Source of the DNA: Tausonia pullulans
Lineage: Eukaryota > Basidiomycota > Tremellomycetes > Cystofilobasidiales > Mrakiaceae
DNA length: 64,000 nt
Assembly (NCBI GenBank): GCA_951802195.1
Contig: OX637621.1
Coordinates: 806,001-870,000, forward strand
Direction of reading: 5' to 3'
Below are positions 58,537 through 64,000 of the stretch, one piece after another. A program made the translations under genes and the position numbers. Every line of letters starts with the position of its first letter. The stretch's first letter is position 1. The notes beneath the pieces are model-generated. The model saw only the letters and a program-made list of their open reading frames with translations. It did no database searches and was not told where the DNA came from.

Positions 58537-59613
58537 CTATCGCTTGGCCGTCTTACTCTTGCCACCCTTGACGAAGACGGCCTTCTTCACGGGCTTAAAT
58601 CCCGGTCGGTAGAACGGGACACGCATCCCGCTAAGAAGCTTGCGGGCCCGGTCCTGGGCGCCCTCACCGCGCTGGTTGGTGCAGAAGTTGATGGTCGCGC
58701 CGTACATCTTCGGGTAGATGTCAAGGCAGGCCTCGATCTGGGGGAAGAGCGCCATCACGGGGGCCTCAAACCCGAGGGAGACGGTGCCTCCGGTCGAGCC
58801 AGGCTCGGCCCGGTCCTCGTGACGACCGTGGTGGAGCGGGAGGCCCTTCCAGTCTCTGAGTCGAGGGAAGACGAACTCGGTGAGAACCTCAATGAACCGG
58901 TACATGTCGGGACCCTGGAGGACGACCTTGGCGCCGCAAGGCATGCCCTTACGGAGGTTCCAAGTCGCTGCTCCCTTCTTCGCTCGGATGAGCTGCACGC
59001 CCAAGCGGTTCCTGTCCCCTCCGGCGAACTCGGTCTGGCCGGTGATGGTCTTGAGGGCGTGGAAGCAACCGAGAAGGGACGACTTGGACTGAATCGCCTG
59101 CTTGTCGAACACCGAGACGACGACCTTCTCGAGCCTCGGAATCGTGTACGGCGTCACGTTATGGTGGATTGGGATGAGCGTCTTGCGCTTCCCCTTGGGC
59201 TGCGGCTGCGGCCGGTTGAGCGCGTACCTGTTCCCGGGCTGCATCTCGTACCACGACGGGTTCGGATGAGGCAGCTCGGGCGCGATGGCGAGCTTGTGCG
59301 AGTATGTGAGGTACATGAGGTCGTCCGCAAGCGCGTCGTGGTAGTAGTCCTCGAGCCGATTCGGCTGGCTCTCGCCAACGACGAGATCCAAGACGTTCGG
59401 CAGCGGCGGCTGCGACGACGACGAAGAGCCCGACGCCGAGGAGGAGCCAGCAGCAGCGGCGCCCTTGGGGGCCTTGGGAGCCCGGGCGGAGAGAGGGACC
59501 GAGAGGGAGAAGGCCCGGACGAAGGCGAGCGGCGTTGAAGAGGGGGCGGCGCCGACGGTGACCGCAGCCCGGGCGGCGAAGGAGGCGAGCGGGCGGGCTA
59601 TCCGAGAAGGCAT
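58537..59613 (-). CDS. MRPL7: Mitochondrial large-ribosomal-subunit protein uL5m
   Basis: A single-exon gene of 358 codons, unusual in this intron-rich window. The first 60 or so residues (MPSRIARPLASFAARAAVTV, then Ser/Ala/Arg-rich) are a mitochondrial presequence. The core matches uL5: IPRLEKVVVSVFDKQAIQSK, LGCFHALKTITGQTEFAG, RAKKGAATWNLRKGMPCGAK, MYRFIEVLTEFVFPRLRDWK, GTVSLGFEAPVMALFPQIE and MYGATINFCTNQ. It binds 5S-site/central protuberance RNA in the mitoribosome. The C-terminal tail is Lys-rich (VKKAVFVKGGKSKTAKR). The start at 59613 is the first Met that gives a presequence; an upstream in-frame Met would lie in low-complexity leader. It is divergent from uL4m. Confidence 0.9.
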   Translation of the reverse strand: MPSRIARPLASFAARAAVTVGAAPSSTPLAFVRAFSLSVPLSARAPKAPKGAAAAGSSSASGSSSSSQPPLPNVLDLVVGESQPNRLEDYYHDALADDLMYLTYSHKLAIAPELPHPNPSWYEMQPGNRYALNRPQPQPKGKRKTLIPIHHNVTPYTIPRLEKVVVSVFDKQAIQSKSSLLGCFHALKTITGQTEFAGGDRNRLGVQLIRAKKGAATWNLRKGMPCGAKVVLQGPDMYRFIEVLTEFVFPRLRDWKGLPLHHGRHEDRAEPGSTGGTVSLGFEAPVMALFPQIEACLDIYPKMYGATINFCTNQRGEGAQDRARKLLSGMRVPFYRPGFKPVKKAVFVKGGKSKTAKR

Positions 59614-59993
59614 GGCGAGGCGGGCGGGCGGTCTCTCTCTCCTTCGAAGGCGGGCGAGCTGGCGGAGGGGCTTGGGTGGGCGAGCTGGGTGAGTGGTGGT
59701 GTAGAAGAGAAAGACGATCGTCGAGAGGAGGACGCGCTCTTGCCCTCTTTTCGCTCGCCAGCGCCTGCCGTCCGTCCCTCCACTGCGACTCGACTTTCTC
59801 GTCTTCGACAACCATCCCGACCTCCTCGCCTCGCCCTCTCGCCGCCTGCTCGCCGGCCCCGTCAGACTTCCTGGCCCTCGGCGCTCCTTGGTCTCTCGCT
59901 CGCTCTCGTGGCTCGCCTCGGTCGACCCTCGACCTCCCGATACCTCTCCCTCGACCTCCTTGCGTTCCGCTCGTGTTTCCTCGCTCCCCAGCC
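59614..59993. promoter_or_regulatory. Bidirectional promoter of two mitoribosomal genes
   Basis: 380 bases between the divergent starts of uL5m and uL4m. The sequence is C/T-rich on the + strand toward uL4m (59750-59990), with gctcgctctcg-type repeats. A shared promoter would allow matched expression of two proteins of the same particle; this is inference. Confidence 0.55.
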
Positions 59994-61813
59994 ATGGCCG
60001 CCCGTCTCCCCTCGTCCATCCTCGGCTCGCTCCGGCCCTCACTCCGTCTCCCGCTCGCCGCGGCTGGAGTCTCTCCCATTGCTTCGCACTCCCGGGGTCC
60101 CTCGCTCACACGGGCTGCCCACTCGCACTCGCTCGCGCCCGAACCGCCGCGGGACGTCTATGTCGACGGCGCCAAGCGTGAGTCCGGTCGCTTCGGGCTC
60201 GGCATGCCTTGAGATGAGTGCGATGGTCGTCTTAGTGGCCGTGGCAGAGCTGCTTCTCTCGGTTCGTCGTCGACGAGCGGCGGCATGAGGGAACTCGACG
60301 GCGCGCGCGTCCTAGTCGTTCGCTTGTCTTCCCCTGTCTGTTCCCTGTCTGAGGGCAAGACGTTCGCTCGCTGGGCCCTTTGTCGCCGATGTTGCCGCCT
60401 GTCTAGCTGTTGCCACGTCCTCTTCGGCCTGCTTGGGCTCGACAACGGCTGTCTGGCCCCTCCCTCCCCGGCCTGGCCTTCGTTACCCGCTGCGCGCGAA
60501 TTCCATTCATGTTCCTTCGACGCGACCGGACCGAGACTGACACTTTCTCCCTTCCTCCCTCCCACCAGACAACCCTCTCTCACCGACGGCCCATCTCTCC
60601 GAGGCTCCCTTCACCCCCCTCTTCCCTCTCTACGTCCCCCTTGCGGCCCTCTCGCCTGTCGCGCCTCCCTCGGATGCGCTGGTCCCGATCCCTAGGGATC
60701 TCTTCGACGTGCCGCTCCGTCGGGATGTCCTCCACGCCTGTGTCGTCCACCAGCTCTCCCTCACCAAGGTGACCTCGATGCACATGCTCATCCGGTCCGA
60801 GGTCCGCGGGTCGGGCAAGAAGATTCACCGCCAGAAAGGAACTGGAAAGGCTCGTGTCGGTGACTCGGGAAGCTCAATCCGTGGGTGGTGTCCTCTCCGT
60901 CTTTCTGCCACTATCCGTGCTTGCTCGCTCACACGCTGGCGATACTTCCCCCAGGTGTCCGCACTGGAAAGGTCCACGGAGGCAAAGCCTTCGGACCCCG
61001 ATCGGACCGCGACTGGTCGACCGACCTCCCGCGCAAGGTCCGCCAGCTGGGCCTTAAGGTCGCCCTCTCTCAGAAGCTCCGCGAGGGTCGCCTGAGGATC
61101 GTCGATGAGCAAGGGCTCGTCATGGACGACTGGTCCGAGATGTACCCGAGGAACGAGCCGCTCGGCCAGCCGGTCTGGGCGGCGGCCAAGACGGGCTTTG
61201 TGAGGGAGCGCATTGACGGTGGGCAGCGACCTGTCTCTTCCGTCGCTTCCTCTTTTCTGACAACCAGGTCCCCCTCCCCCCAGCCCTCGGCCTAAAGAAG
61301 CTCCTCATCCTCCACTGTCCCTTCCACCCCCCTCCTGCGGACCTCCTCCCGCGCGGCGTTCGCGCCCTCAAGGACGTCCAGCTTATGTCCGTCTCCTCCG
61401 CGACGACGCTCGACCTCCTCCGCGCGGGGGACGTCGTCCTCGATCTCCACGCTATCCAGTGGCTTGTCGGTCAGGCGCGTCTCATGGACAACCGGATCGC
61501 CGACTCAGCGTTCGACGGTAACGCCATGGTCATGCGAAGGCGGAAGCTTGGTCTCTCGGACTTCCCGAAGGAGGGAGAGGTTGACGAGAGCAAGGAGATC
61601 CTGAGGCTGCTTGAGGAAGAGGCCAGTGGGGACTTTGCTTATGGGTTTGATGAGGTGGAGGAGGGAGAGTCACCGGACCACCTCGAACAGGTTGAGGACG
61701 GCGAGGAGTACGTCTTCACGGAGGCGGAGGCGAAGGAGATTGAGGAGGACGCGGCTCGGCTGGTGAATGGGCTCGAGGGGAACCCCAAGGGCTCGTCAAC
61801 GTCGACGCCGTGA
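59994..61813 (+). CDS. YML6: Mitochondrial large-ribosomal-subunit protein uL4m
   Basis: Binds 23S-type rRNA and lines the exit tunnel of the mitoribosome. The first exon (MAARLPSSILGSLRPSLRLP) is a basic presequence. A 391-nt intron (60178-60568) follows, then NPLSPTAHLSEAPFTPLFPL, FDVPLRRDVLHACVVHQLSL and the tunnel-loop motif SGKKIHRQKGTGKARVGDSG with GGKAFGPRSDRDWSTDLPRK, which are diagnostic for uL4. The next exons give VALSQKLREGRLRIVDEQG, and LILHCPFHPPPADLLPRG. The C-terminus is extended and acidic (about 61560-61800, EEGESPDHLEQVEDGEEY), longer than bacterial L4. Three introns are read. The ATG at 59994 (CAGCCATGG) is the first that gives a presequence. Confidence 0.92.
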
Positions 61814-62221
61814 TAACACATGAGGTTTCTTGATCGCTTGGGTCTGGTTGAAGAAAAAAAAGGAGCGAGCGCTGAGCGACACAACAGCTCATCAGTCGCC
61901 TGGAAGCTTGACTCTGTCGATCGGCGGTCATCGTCAATAACCGAGATCAACCGATTGTCATCCATCATCTTCATTGTCATCCATCATCTTCGTTACTGCT
62001 CGAACGAGCATCGGCGCTTCCGGCGCTTCCTCGCTCTATAGATTCGCCGACTTTACTCCACACGCCGAACCGGACATTTCGAGAGCTCGGTGATTTCGGA
62101 GTGCGGCGGCAAGGACCGAGGGCAGAGAGCCGGAGGCGAAGAGAAGACAAAGTCACAGAAGCGAGGGGTGCCTTCCCTCCAAACTCCCATCTCGTCTTCC
62201 CTCCCTCTCTCTAGACCCTTC
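61814..62221. other. Intergenic region before the GH3 gene
   Basis: 408 bases holding the uL4m 3' end and the promoter of the beta-glucosidase gene. A run of nine A lies at about 61853-61861, and a short repeat catcatcttc(a/g)tt occurs at about 61962-61993. No gene is recognised. Confidence 0.5.
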
Positions 62222-64000
62222 ATGTCCGCCCCAATCCTCCTCACCCATGAGACACTTGACCCGGAGAAGCTCCTCAAGGAGCTCACCTTGGACGAAAAGA
62301 TCACGCTCACTTCCGGGATCGACATGCGCGTAGTCTCCTTTTCGAGCCCCGCCCAAGCGAAATCGCTGACGTCGCCTCCATCCAACTTTTTCATGGATGG
62401 CTTGCTCTTTTGAAGGTGGCACACCCGTGATATCGAACGCGTCGGACTCCCCTCCATTCGGACGAGCGATGGCCCAAACGGTGCGTCGCTCTCGATGATC
62501 TGTCGTCGCATATGGCCGAAGCAAGGACCACGCCGGCTTCTTCGTTACCACTCGCCCCAGCCCTGACCTGACCTGCACGCTCCACCGATTCAGGCGTCCG
62601 TGGAACCAAGTTCTTCGACGGTGTTCCTGCCTCGTGCTTTCCCTGTGGCTCAGGCCTCGGCGCGACGTTCAATGTCCCTCTCCTTGAGCAAGTTGGCGCT
62701 GCCCTTGGAGACGAGGCGATCGCGAAAGGGGCGGCCGTCGTCCTCGGCCCCACATGCAACCTTCAGCGCAACCCTTTGAATGGACGAGGGTTTGAGAGCT
62801 ACTCGGAGGATCCGTTGCTCTCGGGGAAGTGCGCGGCGGCGTTCGTAAAGGGGCTGCAGTCGAAGAAGTGAGTTGCTGTTGAGTTGTGTTCGCCTTCAGG
62901 ACGACAGAGGGGCCTGATGCTGACTTGATTTCGCCCTCCCCAGCGTTGGAGCGACGATCAAGCACTTCGTCGCCAACGACAGCGAGACTCTCCGCAATTC
63001 AATGTCGTCTGAGGTGCCCGAGCGCGCACTCCGTGAGCTCTACCTCAGGCCCTTTGAGATCGCCGTCAGGGAGTCAAACCCTTGGAGCTTCATGACGAGG
63101 TGTGTTTTGTTCTGTTCCATCAGTTTGTGTCGTTAGCCAAGTACCGAGCATTCTCCCATTCTCTAGCTACAACCGTCTGAACGGCAAGCACTGTTCCGAG
63201 AGCAAGGATCTCATCGATGGGATCCTTAGGAAGGAGTGGGGATGGAACGGCATGGTTAGTCTCTTTCGGACACGCTAGTTCGATCTCGATCAGCTGACAC
63301 TGTGCTGTTCGATTGCTTTCTGCAGGTGATGTCCGATTGGTGGGGAGTCTACAGCACTCGGGAGGCCCTCGAGGCTGGACTTGACCGTTCGCACAACCTC
63401 ACCTATGTGCGAGAGCACGCTAAGCAAAACGACTGATCCTCTCTCTCAATCCCACGAGACTACAGTGGAAATGCCAGGCAAGTCGGTTCACCGTGGAACT
63501 CTCCTCGGGGCCTACATTCGATGTAAGTCACTTCATCATCGATCCAGTCTTCGGCACCTAACGCTGATGATGCTCTTCCCCCCTCTCTCTCTAGCCGAGA
63601 AGGTCTTCGAGAAACTCATTGATACCCGGGTCCTCGCAATCCTCAAGTTCATTAAACGCGTCCTCAAGGCGCCCATCTCGTACCCGGACAAGCCTGAGAA
63701 GGGAATCGACACCCCGGAGATGCGTGCCTTGCTCCGGCAGGCGGCTCGCGAGGCGATCGTTCTTCTCAAAAACGACCAGACGGTTCTACCGCTCGACAAG
63801 AGTGAGCGCGCGGTAGCAATGGGTTATCGTGCAATGTCGAGATCACAGGCCTGATCCGCACATAACCTCTCAGGCAAGCTCAAGAAGATTGCGGTCATCG
63901 GCCAGAACGCCGATAAGGCCCAGCTCTCCGGTGGTGAGTGACACAATCAACTGTAGGAGAGTACATCGCCAGTGCTGATGAACCCCACTCCGCAGGTGGA
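62222..64000 (+). CDS. Glycoside hydrolase family 3 beta-glucosidase, 5' part
   Basis: Removes terminal beta-glucose from beta-glucosides. The gene runs off the window. ATG 62222 gives [20 protein letters not shown], then [14 protein letters not shown]. Spliced exons continue [78 protein letters not shown] and [40 protein letters not shown] follows, in which the Asp of SDW is the catalytic nucleophile. [18 protein letters not shown] and [18 protein letters not shown] begin the second alpha/beta domain. No signal peptide is seen, so an intracellular enzyme is likely. At least seven short introns are present in the visible part. Confidence 0.9.

Noticed and set aside
58537-60042. Longer 501-codon reading of uL5m starting at 60042
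   Set aside because: The extra 143 residues are Arg/Glu/Gly low complexity and cross the uL4m start region; the Met at 59613 gives a normal mitochondrial presequence.

Overview
The window looks like nuclear DNA of a basidiomycete fungus, most likely a GC-rich Pucciniomycotina yeast of the Rhodotorula/Sporobolomyces kind. The reasons are fungal gene families throughout, genes cut by many short introns (about 50-120 nt) with GTRNGY-like donors and CTGAC/CTAAC-like branch points, pyrimidine-rich leaders, and both strands densely used. The genus-level placement is inference. I see no tRNA, rRNA, transposon, virus-derived element or CRISPR array.

Layout. 1-1570 is a pyrimidine-rich leader with no supported gene. 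1571-3616 (+) is a Gln-rich Zn2Cys6 transcription factor. 3617-4681 is noncoding and carries a 143-bp-period tandem repeat that can fold. 4682-17238 (-) is one giant gene, Csf1/BLTP1, a bridge-like lipid transfer protein. 17701-20854 (+) is the Golgi tether subunit COG4. 21586-25084 (+) is a siderophore-iron transporter with an ATCTGATAA iron-type GATA site upstream. 25334-27063 (-) is guanine deaminase, divergent from a succinate-semialdehyde dehydrogenase (27485-29909, +), which is followed by a GABA-type aminotransferase (30735-32871, +). 33484-36297 (+) is a cyclopropane-fatty-acid-synthase-like methyltransferase. 36567-39967 (-) is Ku70, divergent from RNA polymerase II subunit Rpb3 (40208-41654, +). 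42499-45258 (-) is a Dal5/allantoate-family permease. 46615-50282 (-) is a kinesin-7 (Kip2/CENP-E type). 50283-52677 has no supported gene. 52678-55320 (-) is an unassigned protein with two BRCT domains, divergent from Nar1 (55946-58264, +) of cytosolic Fe-S assembly. Mitoribosomal uL5m (58537-59613, -) and uL4m (59994-61813, +) are divergent from a shared 380-bp region. 62222 to the window end (+) is the 5' part of a GH3 beta-glucosidase.

How the genes fit together. Most are ordinary housekeeping genes. Three local groupings stand out. The aminotransferase and the semialdehyde dehydrogenase catalyse consecutive steps of the GABA shunt and sit head to tail, with guanine deaminase next door, a small nitrogen-scavenging neighbourhood. 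The two mitoribosomal genes share one divergent promoter. The siderophore transporter carries an iron-regulator-type site. The least explained items are the two-BRCT protein, the folded tandem repeat at 4062-4333 and the 2.4-kb gap at 50283-52677. Coordinates given for multi-exon genes are start-to-stop spans that include introns; splice sites were read by eye.
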